Notes: a model not told the origin generated them from the letters alone. 64,000 nt of DNA from Rhodoferax sp. (GCA_024236015.1 JACKLK010000011.1:62001-126000), one strand, 5' to 3'; shown: positions 35,581-44,210, counted from the stretch's first letter. Numbers and translations: made by a program.

Positions 35581-37269
35581 ATGAAAGGCCCGACCGCGAT
35601 GCGACAACTCTCCGGACTGGACGCCAGCTTCCTGTTCCTCGAAACGCCGCAGATGCCGATGCATGTCGGCGCGTTGCACCTGTTCGAGCTGCCCCGGGGC
35701 TACCGTGGCAGCTACGTGCGGGATCTGCGCCGGCACGTCGAGCAGCGCCTGCCCCTGCTGCCGGTGTTTCGCCGCAGGTTGTGGTGGATGCCGCTGAACC
35801 TGGCCAATCCGGCCTGGGTCGATGTCGCGCCCGACCTGAGCCAGCACATCGTCGAGATCAAGCTGCCCAAGGCCGCCGCGGGCGCCGACGCGCTGCAGGC
35901 GCTCGAAGCCCAGGTCGGCCTGCTGCATCCGGTGCTGCTCGACCGCAGCCTGCCGTTGTGGAAGATGCATGTGTTCACCGGCCTGGCGCCGGGGCCGGAC
36001 GGCCGCAAGCGGGTCGGCGTCTACACCCAGCTGCACCATGCGGCGGTGGACGGCCAGGCGGCCGTGGCGCTGGCCAACACCTTGCTCGACGTGACGCCGC
36101 AGCCGCGCACGATCGAGATCGTGCGCAGCACCCGGCGCAAGGTGTTCCGGCTGAGCATGGCCGAGATGCTGCGCGGCGCGCTCGGCAACGAGATCGCGCA
36201 GGTGTCCCGGATCGTGCGCGATCTGCCGTCCACGGTCGGCACCCTTTCCGGTGCGGCGCGCACCGCGGTGGGCAGCAGCGCCTTGTTCGGCCTGCGCAAG
36301 GGCCGGGTCAGCAACCTCACGCTGGCGCCGGCAACCCCGTTCAACGTGTCGGTCGGTACCGGCCGCGCGTTTGCCGCCGTGAGCCTGCCCATGGCCGAAC
36401 TCAAGGCGCTGGGCAAGTCCATGGGCGCGACCATCAACGACATGGTGCTGGCGGTGTGCTCGGGCGCATTGCGCAGCTACCTGCAGGGTCGGGGCGTGCT
36501 GCCGAAGAAAAGCCTGGTCGCCGCGGTGCCGATCTCGCTGCGGGCGGCCGGCGACACGTCCAGCGACAACCAGGCGTCGATGTCGGTGATCAGCCTGGGT
36601 ACGCACCTGCCGGATGCCGGCGCGCGGCTGGCACACGTGAAGGCCGCCACGGCGGCGATGAAGTCGGCCATGGGCAGCGTCAAGAGCATCCTGCCCACCG
36701 ACTATCCGTCGATCGGCGTGCCCTGGCTGCTCGAGGCCGCGACCGCGCTGGTGGGCAAGACCAGGGTGGCCGACCGGCTCGGGCAGGTCACCAACGTCAC
36801 GATCTCCAACGTGCCGGGGCCGCCGGTGCCGCTGTACATGGCCGGGGCCCGGATGTTGACCAACTATCCGACCTCGATCGTCGTGCACGGCATGGCGCTG
36901 AACATCACGGTGCAGAGTTACGACCAGTCGCTGGATTTCGGGCTGATGGCGGACGCCGCCGCGGCGCCGGACGTCAAGGCGCTGGCCGACGCGATCACGG
37001 CGGAATTCGACGCCTTGCGCGCATTGCGCGTCGATGCCGTTGCGGCGCCCGCGCCCGCGGCCAAGCCGGCCGCCCGCGTGCGCCGCGCCACGGGCGCCGA
37101 CAGCGGCAAGAAGCGCACGTCGGCCCGCGCCGCAAGCCCGTCCCAGGCCGCCGGCAAGCCCGTGGCCAAGCGCACGGCCAAGCGCGCGGCCAAAACGGCC
37201 GCCGCGACGGCCGGCGAGGGCGTCGCGCCACGCCGCAGCGCGGCCCGCCGCAAGCCTGCGCGGGCCTGA
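35581..37269 (+). CDS. Wax ester synthase/diacylglycerol acyltransferase (WS/DGAT) with basic tail
   Basis: 562-residue acyltransferase. The start region MRQLSGLDASFLFLETPQMPMHVG is typical, and the catalytic motif LHHAAVDGQA is complete (HHAAVDG at 152-158). Later family segments include NDMVLAVCSGALRSYL and VTNVTISNVPGPPVPLYMAG. It should join acyl-CoA to alcohols or diacylglycerol, producing storage lipid at the membrane. The last 75 residues are unlike the enzyme family: an Ala/Lys/Arg/Pro-rich chain (VAKRTAKRAAKTAAATAG and similar) like histone H1 or phasin tails. Start uncertain between 35581 and 35599. It is the last gene before a convergent BMP-fold gene. Confidence 0.88.
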   Translation: MKGPTAMRQLSGLDASFLFLETPQMPMHVGALHLFELPRGYRGSYVRDLRRHVEQRLPLLPVFRRRLWWMPLNLANPAWVDVAPDLSQHIVEIKLPKAAAGADALQALEAQVGLLHPVLLDRSLPLWKMHVFTGLAPGPDGRKRVGVYTQLHHAAVDGQAAVALANTLLDVTPQPRTIEIVRSTRRKVFRLSMAEMLRGALGNEIAQVSRIVRDLPSTVGTLSGAARTAVGSSALFGLRKGRVSNLTLAPATPFNVSVGTGRAFAAVSLPMAELKALGKSMGATINDMVLAVCSGALRSYLQGRGVLPKKSLVAAVPISLRAAGDTSSDNQASMSVISLGTHLPDAGARLAHVKAATAAMKSAMGSVKSILPTDYPSIGVPWLLEAATALVGKTRVADRLGQVTNVTISNVPGPPVPLYMAGARMLTNYPTSIVVHGMALNITVQSYDQSLDFGLMADAAAAPDVKALADAITAEFDALRALRVDAVAAPAPAAKPAARVRRATGADSGKKRTSARAASPSQAAGKPVAKRTAKRAAKTAAATAGEGVAPRRSAARRKPARA

Positions 37270-37334
37270 TCAGGGCTGATCGGCGTCGGCGGCTGGCGCG
37301 CCAGGCTGCTGCGTGGCGCGTGATCGGAACCGCG

Positions 37335-38249
37335 TCAGGCGAACTCCGCGCCGGCGTATTCGGTATCGGGCTGCAGCGCCCCCGACAGCAGCTGGTGTTG
37401 CCAATGGGCCAGTGCCGCCCGGTGCTCCTTCGACACCGCGTCGCTGCAGACCAGGCGCACGCAGTCGGGGTTCTCCAGTCCGTAGCGCCGCACGGTGCGT
37501 GGCAGGAACCGGTTGTCGGCATGGTCTTCGATCGCCTGCAGCGCGCAACTGCCCGAGTCCGCGACCGCCGAGGCCAGGAACACGGCGGGGTCGCGCTCGA
37601 CCCAGTCCAGCACGTTGCCGATCTGCCGCATGTCCAGTTCGCGGCAGGCCTGGGTGACGCCGTCGCGTCCGCCGTCGATCATCGCGAACACGATGTCGGC
37701 GCCTCCATGGCGCAGGTCGTGGGCCACGGCATAGGCGCGCTCGGGGTCGTGCTGGTTGCCGATGAAGGTGGTCAGCAGCCGGCAGTTGTTGCCGACGGCG
37801 CGAACACCGTGGGCGAAGGCGGCGCGGCCCTTGAGGCCGGGGCGCACCCGCTCGCCGGACAGATGGGCCACGATGCCGGTGCGCGAGTGCAGCGCGGCCA
37901 GCACGCCGGCCAGGAAGGCGGACTGCTCCTGCAGCACTTCATAACAGGCGCTGTTGGCGGCCGTCGTGTGTCCCTGGGTGACGGCAAATTGCATGGCGGG
38001 GAATTCGTCGCACACCAGGGCGACCGGTTCGTCGCCCTGGCCGCCGTGGGCCACCAGCAGGTCCAGCCCGCTGGCACAGATCTGGCGCAGGTGGTGCGCC
38101 CGGTCGTCGGTATCCGCCGCACCGATCCAGTGCACCTGCACCGCATGGCCACGTTCGCGGGCGCGCAATGCGCCGCGCAAGCCGGATTCATTGAAGCTGC
38201 CCTTGCCTTGCGGCCCGAACAGGGCGACCGCCACGCGTGCCTTGTTCAT
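37335..38249 (-). CDS. BMP-family (PnrA-like) protein without signal peptide
   Basis: 304-residue protein of the basic-membrane-protein fold, normally a lipoprotein receptor for purine nucleosides. The start MNKARVAVALFGPQGKGSFNESGLRGALRARERG runs straight into the first strand, with no leader or lipobox. Further family-like segments: VAHGGQGDEPVALVCDEFPAMQFAV, YEVLQEQSAFLAGVLAAL and a late DIVFAMIDGGRDGVTQAC. The protein should therefore be cytoplasmic, or export depends on a different start that I do not see. It overlaps the preceding Bug gene by 4 bases (ATGA), so both are made together. The ligand is unknown; a purine or purine-derived compound fits the neighbourhood. Confidence 0.75.
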   Translation of the reverse strand: MNKARVAVALFGPQGKGSFNESGLRGALRARERGHAVQVHWIGAADTDDRAHHLRQICASGLDLLVAHGGQGDEPVALVCDEFPAMQFAVTQGHTTAANSACYEVLQEQSAFLAGVLAALHSRTGIVAHLSGERVRPGLKGRAAFAHGVRAVGNNCRLLTTFIGNQHDPERAYAVAHDLRHGGADIVFAMIDGGRDGVTQACRELDMRQIGNVLDWVERDPAVFLASAVADSGSCALQAIEDHADNRFLPRTVRRYGLENPDCVRLVCSDAVSKEHRAALAHWQHQLLSGALQPDTEYAGAEFA

Positions 38250-39229
38250 ATGGTCGCCCCGGTCTGCTTGACGGCGGGCGCCCAGGCCAGCACCTGCTCG
38301 CGCACGAAATCGGCAAATTCGCTGCGCGACTTGGTGGCCAGCTCGAAACCCATCTGGCGCAGCCGGCTCTGGACCTCGGGCATTTTCAGCACCTGGTCGG
38401 CCGCTTGCTGGAACGCCTGGGCCACGTCCTCGCTCAAGCCGGCCGGTGCGGATATGCCGACGAAGTTCTCCGCCACCAGCGACGGATAACCCAGTTCGAC
38501 GACGCTGGGCACATCGGGAGCGGTCGGCGCGCGCCGGGGTGCCGTCAGCGCCAGCAGCCGCAGCTGTCCGCTCTGCTGGAACTGCAGGTTCTGCGGCAAC
38601 GCGTCGATGGCGACCTTGATCTGGCCGCCGAGCAGGTCGTTGCGCATCGGGCCGGCGCCCTTGTACGGGATATGCAGCATCCGGATGCCGGCCTTGCGCG
38701 CCAGCATCTCGCCGACGATATGGCCCACCGACGCGGCGCCGCCACTGCCGAACGCGACGCCGTCCGGCTGCGTCCGGGCCCAGGCGATGAAGCCGGCGAA
38801 ATCCTGGATCGGCAGCGACGGGTGCACCACCAGTACCGTCGGCACGGCACCAATATAGGTCAGGTGGGTGAAGCTGCGGATCGGGTCGTACGAGGGTTTG
38901 TCCATCAGCGCCGGCGAGATCGACATCGGTGCGGAGTTGGACATCAGCAAGGTGTAGCCGTTGGCGGGAGCGCCGGCCACGGCCGCGGCACCGATGGTCG
39001 AGGCGGCGCCGGGCTTGTTGTCGATGACGACCGGCTGGCCGAGTTTCTCGGCCAGCAGCGGTCCGATCAGGCGCGCGACGATGTCGCTGGATCCGCCCGG
39101 CGGAAAGGTCACGACGAGCCTGATCGGCTGGCTGGGCCAGCTCCGGGTTTGTGCGGACACGGAACGGGACAGCGCGGGCACGGTCAAGGCGGCAAGACCG
39201 GACACGAAGTGGCGGCGGCAGATGGACAT
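38246..39229 (-). CDS. Bug-family (TctC-like) periplasmic solute receptor
   Basis: 327-residue receptor. The signal peptide is MSICRRHFVSGLAALTVPAL then SRSVSA, with a twin-arginine-like CRRHF. The Bug loops IRLVVTFPPGGSSDIVARLIG and IDNKPGAASTIGAAAV and the segment MLHIPYKGAGPMRNDLLGG follow. The start at 39229 is 184 bases downstream of the M20 peptidase stop, so it may have its own promoter. It is the leading gene of a two-gene unit with the BMP-like protein and may bind a ureide or carboxylate related to the adjacent purine pathway. Confidence 0.88.
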   Translation of the reverse strand: MSICRRHFVSGLAALTVPALSRSVSAQTRSWPSQPIRLVVTFPPGGSSDIVARLIGPLLAEKLGQPVVIDNKPGAASTIGAAAVAGAPANGYTLLMSNSAPMSISPALMDKPSYDPIRSFTHLTYIGAVPTVLVVHPSLPIQDFAGFIAWARTQPDGVAFGSGGAASVGHIVGEMLARKAGIRMLHIPYKGAGPMRNDLLGGQIKVAIDALPQNLQFQQSGQLRLLALTAPRRAPTAPDVPSVVELGYPSLVAENFVGISAPAGLSEDVAQAFQQAADQVLKMPEVQSRLRQMGFELATKSRSEFADFVREQVLAWAPAVKQTGATI

Positions 39230-39413
39230 GGCGTCTCCTGGGGTGTTGCAGAAGCGGCATGGCCGTGGCCCTGCCTCCTGCCACACACAATGCAAGTGAC
39301 ATGCCAGCCCGGCGCACGGCACGCGGGCTTGCCGCCACGGCAACGCGGCGGTCCGCGGCCGGTCGTGCGCCATTTGTGACCGGCGGTCGCCGGCCACGGT
39401 CGTTGGCGGGCCG

Positions 39414-40637
39414 TCAGGCCAGCAGGTCGTGCAGGCTGCGCGCGATCACCTGGGTGGCGCGGCGCAGGTCCTCGAGTTCGAGCCGTTCGTCGGCGCGCTT
39501 GGCGTGCGACTCCAGCACGGTGCGCGGCCCCGCGCCGTAGATCACGCCGGGGATGCCGGCCTCGCAGAACAGGCGCACGTCGGTGTACAGCGGAGTTCCC
39601 AGCGCGGGGATCTTCTCGCCGAACACCTGCTCGCCGTGTTGCTGCAGTGCCGACACCAGCGGCTGGTTGCCCGGCAGCGGCCGCATCGCCTTGGCCAGCA
39701 GCATGCGGCGGACCTCCACCGTGACGCCGGGCATCGCGGCGGCCGCCTGGTCGATGATGCCGCGCAGCGTGGCCTCGACCTCGGTGGGGTCTTCCTCCGG
39801 GATCATGCGGCGGTCGAGCTTGAAGCTGGCGCGCCCGGGCACCACGTTGGTGTTGGTGCCGCCTTCGATCATGCCGACGTTCAGGTAGGGGTGCGAGATG
39901 CCCTCGACCTGCGAGGTGACCGAGCGGTACAGCGTGTTCTGCGCATACAGCGCGTTCAGGATCTGCACCGCGGCATGGATCGCATCCACGCCGGAATCGG
40001 GAATGGCGGCATGCGCCATCTTGCCGTGCACCGTGACCTCCATCTGCAGGCAGCCGTTGTGCGCGGTGATGACCTGGTAGCTGAAGCCGGCGGCGATCAT
40101 CAGGTCCGGCCGCACGATGCCGTGCTTGAGCAGCCAGGCCGGGCCGACCTCGCCGCCGAACTCCTCGTCGTAGGTGAACAGCAGCTCGACGCTGCCGCGG
40201 GCCGGCCGTGCCACGGCCTCGAGCGCACGCACCGCGAAGGTGTAGGTGGAGAAATCGCACTTGCTCACGGCCGCCGCCCGGCCGTAGATGCGGCCGTCCG
40301 CGATCTCGCCGCCATAGGGGTCGTGGGTCCAGCCCTCGCCCGGAGGCACCACGTCGCCGTGCGCATTGAGCAGCACGGTGGGACCGTCGCCATAACGCCG
40401 TCGCGCCACCAGGTTGGTGACCGACTCCATGCCCACCGCCCGCACCTCGGCCTGGGGCACGGCGTGTTGTTCCACGTCGATGTCCATGGCCTGCAGCAGT
40501 TGCGCGGTGCGTTCGGCATGCGGCGCGTTGTTGCCCGGCGGCGTGTCGGTGGGGACCTTGATCAGTTCCTGCAGGAAGCGGACCTGTTCGTCGAAATGCC
40601 GGTCGATCCAGGCGTCGAGTTGTTCGTAGGTGTTCAT
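39414..40637 (-). CDS. M20-family metallohydrolase (ArgE/DapE-like) with altered metal motif
   Basis: 407-residue M20 peptidase/deacylase. The first metal motif is normal (LLNAHGDVVPPGEGW), the general-base Glu lies in LLFTYDEEFGGEVGP, and a late His follows in VLESHAKRADE. The segment that usually reads GRGxxDMKGG with the bridging Asp reads GRAAAVSKCDFSTY here, so the canonical Asp position is Val; the Asp four residues later might replace it. Substrate unknown; it follows the fused allantoate enzyme by 14 bases and is probably in the same operon, so a ureide such as ureidoglycolate or an N-carbamoyl compound is a reasonable guess. Confidence 0.8.
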   Translation of the reverse strand: MNTYEQLDAWIDRHFDEQVRFLQELIKVPTDTPPGNNAPHAERTAQLLQAMDIDVEQHAVPQAEVRAVGMESVTNLVARRRYGDGPTVLLNAHGDVVPPGEGWTHDPYGGEIADGRIYGRAAAVSKCDFSTYTFAVRALEAVARPARGSVELLFTYDEEFGGEVGPAWLLKHGIVRPDLMIAAGFSYQVITAHNGCLQMEVTVHGKMAHAAIPDSGVDAIHAAVQILNALYAQNTLYRSVTSQVEGISHPYLNVGMIEGGTNTNVVPGRASFKLDRRMIPEEDPTEVEATLRGIIDQAAAAMPGVTVEVRRMLLAKAMRPLPGNQPLVSALQQHGEQVFGEKIPALGTPLYTDVRLFCEAGIPGVIYGAGPRTVLESHAKRADERLELEDLRRATQVIARSLHDLLA

Positions 40638-40651
40638 GTCGGGTCCCGGTG

Positions 40652-42433
40652 TCAGAGGTCGGCCGCGGTTTCGTGCAGCAGGTTCGAGAACGCGCGCACG
40701 GCCAGGTCCATGTCGTCGCTGGTGGTCGATTCGAGCGGGTTGTGGCTGATGCCGGCGTTCTGGCCGCGCACGAACAGCATGGCCTGCGGCATCACCTCGT
40801 GCAGCTTCATCGCGTCGTGGCCGGCGCCGCTGGTCATGCGGTGCACCGGTACGCCGAGGGCGTCGACGGCGCGTTCCCAGCGCGCCTGCCACGCGGGCGC
40901 GCTCGGCGCCGCCGCCGCGCGCATGGTTTCCTCCATCGTGCAGCGCAGCTGGCGCCGCTCGCACACGGCCGCCAGCGCGGCGAGGATGTCGCGCTCGAGC
41001 GCGTCGCGCTGCGCGTCGGTGGGCGCACGCATGTCGAGCGAGAACTGGCAACGCCCCGGCACCACGTTGATCGAGCCGGCCGGGACGTTCAACAGGCCGA
41101 CCGTGGCCACCGATTCGGCGTCCTGCGCGGCGCGGCGCTCGACGGCCAGGATGACTTCGGCCGCACCGGCGGCGGCATCGCTGCGCCGGTCCATCGGCGT
41201 GGTGCCGGCATGGCAGGCGGTGCCGATCAGTTCGACCAGGTATCGCACGCTGCCGTTGATCGAGGTCACGACGGCCAGTGGCAGGTCGATCTCGGAGAGC
41301 ACCGGGCCCTGTTCGATGTGGACCTCGACGAAGCCCAGATAGTCCCGCGGGTCGCGCTTGAGCGCGGCGATGTCCTGCACCCGCAATCCGGCCTGTTCCA
41401 TGGCCTGCTGCATCGTGATGCCGTCGGCATCCTGTTGCGCCAGCCACTCGGTGCGGAAATCGCCGATCAGCGCGCCCGAACCCAGGAAGGTGGCCTTGTA
41501 GCGCTGGCCTTCCTCCTCGGCAAAACCGATGACCTCGATGCCGAACGGCAACCGGGTGCCGCTGCGGTGCAGCTCGCGCACGCAGGCCATCGGAACGAAG
41601 ATGCCGAGCCGACCGTCGTATTTGCCGCCGTTGCGCACCGTGTCGTAGTGGCTGCCGGTCATCAGCAGGGGCGCACCCGGTGTGCCCGCGTGGTAGCGGC
41701 CGACGACGTTGCCGACCGCATCGATCTCGACGCTGTCGAAGCCGCATTCGCGCATGCGCGCGGCGATCTCCGCGGCGCAGGCGCGGTGCGCGTCGGTCAG
41801 GTAGGTGACGGTGAGCTGGCCGTGCTCCGCAAAACCCGGGTCGGAATGACGGCTCAGCGACTCATGCCAGTCCCAGACCCTGTCGCCCAGCGCCGGCGTG
41901 ATGCCGAACTTGTCGTTCAGCCGCAGCTCGACGATGCGGTGGATGTTTCGCAGGCATTCCTGCAGCTCGACCTCGGGATGGTTGTGCAGGCGCCGTGCGA
42001 AGGTGGCCAGGATCTCCTGCTTGGACAGGCCTTCGGCGCGCGGGCCCCGCACCGCCAGGATGAACGGGTGGCCGAAACGGGCCGCGTAGTCGGCATTGAG
42101 CTGCGCGATGCGGGCCAGTTCGTCGTCGGTGCATTGCGTCAGCCCGGCCTTGTTCTGTTCGTGCGTCGACGCGGCGGTCAGCGTGTTGTCGCGCATGGCC
42201 TTGCCCGCGAGCTCGGGGTGGGCGCGCACCAGTGCCAGCTGCTGCTCGCGGCTGGCTGCGCGCACGACCGTGGCCATGGCGTGCTTGAACTGCGCCAGCG
42301 AACGAAAAGGGCGGCTGGCCAGTGCCTGTTCGGCGATCCAGGGCGAATGTTCGTACAGGCCGTCGACCATCGCCAGCGCCTGGTCGCGCGGGGCATCGTT
42401 GAGGGCTTGCAGCGTGAGGGGGGGAGTGCTCAT
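40652..42433 (-). CDS. OHCU decarboxylase fused to allantoate amidohydrolase-type M20 enzyme
   Basis: 593-residue bifunctional protein. Residues 1-170 are OHCU decarboxylase (UraD): His72 in AHPELAG and Glu92 in STHEQNKAGL are the expected catalytic pair, so it should make S-allantoin. Residues from about 185 are a hydantoinase/carbamoylase-type M20 enzyme: GSHYDTVRNGGKYDGRLG (His262, Asp273), FAEEEGQRY (Glu307/308), FVEVHIEQGP and the late SGAGHDAMK. This domain should hydrolyse allantoate, releasing ammonia. The two reactions are not consecutive; allantoinase works between them and is encoded just upstream. The linker is short and no frameshift is seen, so the fusion is genuine in this sequence. 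Confidence 0.9.
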   Translation of the reverse strand: MSTPPLTLQALNDAPRDQALAMVDGLYEHSPWIAEQALASRPFRSLAQFKHAMATVVRAASREQQLALVRAHPELAGKAMRDNTLTAASTHEQNKAGLTQCTDDELARIAQLNADYAARFGHPFILAVRGPRAEGLSKQEILATFARRLHNHPEVELQECLRNIHRIVELRLNDKFGITPALGDRVWDWHESLSRHSDPGFAEHGQLTVTYLTDAHRACAAEIAARMRECGFDSVEIDAVGNVVGRYHAGTPGAPLLMTGSHYDTVRNGGKYDGRLGIFVPMACVRELHRSGTRLPFGIEVIGFAEEEGQRYKATFLGSGALIGDFRTEWLAQQDADGITMQQAMEQAGLRVQDIAALKRDPRDYLGFVEVHIEQGPVLSEIDLPLAVVTSINGSVRYLVELIGTACHAGTTPMDRRSDAAAGAAEVILAVERRAAQDAESVATVGLLNVPAGSINVVPGRCQFSLDMRAPTDAQRDALERDILAALAAVCERRQLRCTMEETMRAAAAPSAPAWQARWERAVDALGVPVHRMTSGAGHDAMKLHEVMPQAMLFVRGQNAGISHNPLESTTSDDMDLAVRAFSNLLHETAADL

Positions 42434-42448
42434 GGGCGGGCCGGCGGG

Positions 42449-43411
42449 TCAGCCGGTGAAAGGGTGGGTGTGCGCCCAGTGGCGGGCGATGTCGATCCGG
42501 CGGCAGATCCAGACCTTGTCGTGCGACTGCACATGGTCCAGGAAACGCTGCAGTGCCTTCATGCGGGCCGGGCGGCCGAGCAGCCGGCAATGCATGCCGA
42601 TGCTCAGCATCCGGGGCCGGTCCAGGCCCTGCGGGTCGCCCTCGGCGTACAACACGTCGAAGGCGTCGCGCAGGTAGGTGAAGAAGTCGTCGCCTTGCGC
42701 GAAGCCCTGGGCCGATGCGAAACGCATGTCGTTGGTGTCCAGCGTATACGGCACGATCAGCTGCGGGACCACGCTGCCGTCGGTCTTGCGCACCCGCATC
42801 CAGAACGGCAGGTCGTCGCCGTAGTAGTCGCTGTCGTATTCGAAGCCGCCGTAGTCGGCGACCAGTCGGTGGGTGTTCGGGCTGTCGCGGCCGGTATACC
42901 AGCCCAGGGCGCGTTCGCCGGTGAGCTGCTCGATGATCTCCATGCCGATGCGCATGTGCTCGCGCTCGGTGGCCTCGTCCATCGACTGGTAGCTGATCCA
43001 GCGCCAGCCATGGCAGGCGATCTCGTGGCCCAGCGAGCGGAAGGCGGCGGTGAGCTCCGGATGGCGCTGCAGCGCCATGCTGACGCCGAACACGGTCAGC
43101 GGCAGCTGGCGGCGTTCGAATTCGCGCAGGATGCGCCAGACGCCGGCGCGCGAGCCGTATTCGTAGATGCTCTCCATGCTCAGGTGGCGGGCGTTGAACG
43201 CGGCCGGATTGAACATCTCCGACAGGAACTGCTCGGAGGCCGGATCGCCGTGCAGTACCGCGTTCTCGCCGCCTTCCTCGTAGTTCAGCACGAACTGCAG
43301 CGCGATGTGGGCGCCATCCGGCCACCGGGCGTGGGGCGGATGCGCGCCGTAACCGACAAGGTCGCGGGGATAGGCGGCGGTGGCGTCGTAGCTGGGCAGG
43401 GGTTCGGTCAT
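42449..43411 (-). CDS. puuE: Allantoinase PuuE (polysaccharide deacetylase-like)
   Basis: 320-residue PuuE-type allantoinase of the NodB/polysaccharide deacetylase fold. The start YPRDLVGYGAHPPHARWPDGAHIALQFVLNYEEGGENAVLHGD is almost invariant in the family; GHEIACHGWRWISYQSMDEATEREHM and GWYTGRDSPNTHRLV follow. It opens allantoin to allantoate in the cytoplasm, without the metal centre of amidohydrolase-type allantoinases. It lies between the GntR gene (13-base gap) and the fused decarboxylase/amidohydrolase gene (15-base gap), so it supplies the step between that protein's two activities. Confidence 0.95.
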   Translation of the reverse strand: MTEPLPSYDATAAYPRDLVGYGAHPPHARWPDGAHIALQFVLNYEEGGENAVLHGDPASEQFLSEMFNPAAFNARHLSMESIYEYGSRAGVWRILREFERRQLPLTVFGVSMALQRHPELTAAFRSLGHEIACHGWRWISYQSMDEATEREHMRIGMEIIEQLTGERALGWYTGRDSPNTHRLVADYGGFEYDSDYYGDDLPFWMRVRKTDGSVVPQLIVPYTLDTNDMRFASAQGFAQGDDFFTYLRDAFDVLYAEGDPQGLDRPRMLSIGMHCRLLGRPARMKALQRFLDHVQSHDKVWICRRIDIARHWAHTHPFTG

Positions 43412-43424
43412 GGTGTGGTGGTGT

Positions 43425-44090
43425 TCAGGCCAGTGCCTGCGTGATGTCGTTGGTCGGATAGGAGCGGGTGGCGGTCAGGTGGGCCTCGACATGGCTGAGG
43501 TGTTCTCCCATCAGCCGGGCCGCCAGCTCGCCGTCGCGCGCGGCCAGCGCGCGCACGATCTGCACATGTTCGTCGTGGGAATGGCCGGCGTCCTGGCTGC
43601 TCTGGTACATCAGCGTGATCAGCGCGCAGCGCGAGATCAGCTGGCCGAGCATCTGGGCCAGCACCTGGTTGCCCATGAGTTCGGCCATGCGCACATGGAA
43701 ATCGCCCAGCAGTTCGGTGCGTCCGCTGGCGTCGTCCTGCTCGACGGCGCGTTTTTCCTGCGCGACATGCTCGCGCAGCGCGCGTGCCATGGCCGGTGTG
43801 ACCTGGGCCGCGAAGGCGCGTGCCATCTCGCATTCCAGCATGCGGCGCACCGCGAACACCTGGCGCGCCTCGTCGACCGATGGCGCGGCGACGAAGGCGC
43901 CGCGCGCCGGCTCCAGCGTCACCAGCTGGTGCTGCGAGAGCTGCAGCAGCGCCTGTCGCACCAGCGTGCGCGAGACACCGAAGTGGTCGGCCAGCTTCTG
44001 CTCCGCCAGCTTGCTGCCGGGCAACAGGCGGTGCTCGGTGATGGCGCGGGTCAGCGCATGCACGATGGCCGTGGTGGACGACGATTCCAT
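43425..44090 (-). CDS. GntR-family (FCD) regulator of urate catabolism
   Basis: 221-residue GntR regulator. The winged helix reads AIVHALTRAITEHRLLPGSKLAEQKLADHFGVSRTLVRQALLQLSQHQLVTL in order from residue 8; the FCD effector domain follows with VRRMLECEMARAFA, and His residues for a metal site in FHVRMAELMG and HVQIVRALAARD. It heads the operon with puuE and the fused decarboxylase gene, and is divergent from HIU hydrolase. The gap contains a palindrome with core TGTATACA, and nearly the same palindrome lies upstream of puuD, so this protein is the natural binder and likely represses until a urate-pathway compound is present. Confidence 0.88.
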   Translation of the reverse strand: MESSSTTAIVHALTRAITEHRLLPGSKLAEQKLADHFGVSRTLVRQALLQLSQHQLVTLEPARGAFVAAPSVDEARQVFAVRRMLECEMARAFAAQVTPAMARALREHVAQEKRAVEQDDASGRTELLGDFHVRMAELMGNQVLAQMLGQLISRCALITLMYQSSQDAGHSHDEHVQIVRALAARDGELAARLMGEHLSHVEAHLTATRSYPTNDITQALA

Positions 44091-44115
44091 GCCGGCATGA
44101 TAGCCAAAGCGCCGG

Positions 44116-44131
44116 AAACTGTATACACTTT
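44116..44131. promoter_or_regulatory. GntR operator candidate 1 (gntR/hiuH divergent promoter)
   Basis: AAACTGTATACACTTT is a 16-base palindrome with one mismatched pair. It lies 25 bases from the GntR start and 79 bases from the HIU hydrolase start. The matching element at 46151-46166 upstream of puuD shares the core TGTATACA and flanks, which supports a shared regulator. Confidence 0.7.
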
Positions 44132-44210
44132 TGTTTTCCGTTTCGGCAACCTGACCCGCGGCGCGGCGCTCCGCCGGCGCGTGGAGCCGGTGCCCGCCAG
44201 GAGGATTGCG

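Noticed and set aside
33955..36888. Long minus-strand frame opposite the aldehyde dehydrogenase and WS/DGAT genes
   Set aside because: The protein is His/Arg/Gln-rich without motifs and lies antisense to two clear enzymes; typical GC-rich shadow.
35103..38489. Plus-strand frame of about 1,100 codons across four genes
   Set aside because: Starts inside the aldehyde dehydrogenase gene, has Ala/Arg/Gly-rich composition and crosses genes on both strands; no family resemblance.
39376..39397. Imperfect 22-base hairpin between the M20 and Bug genes as terminator
   Set aside because: The loop would be only two bases, the stem has a mismatch and no T-run follows, so I did not list it as a feature.
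42744..42749. GTATAC core inside puuE as an extra GntR site
   Set aside because: The flanks lack the AAGTG/CACTT arms seen in the two intergenic sites and it lies within coding sequence; chance occurrence.
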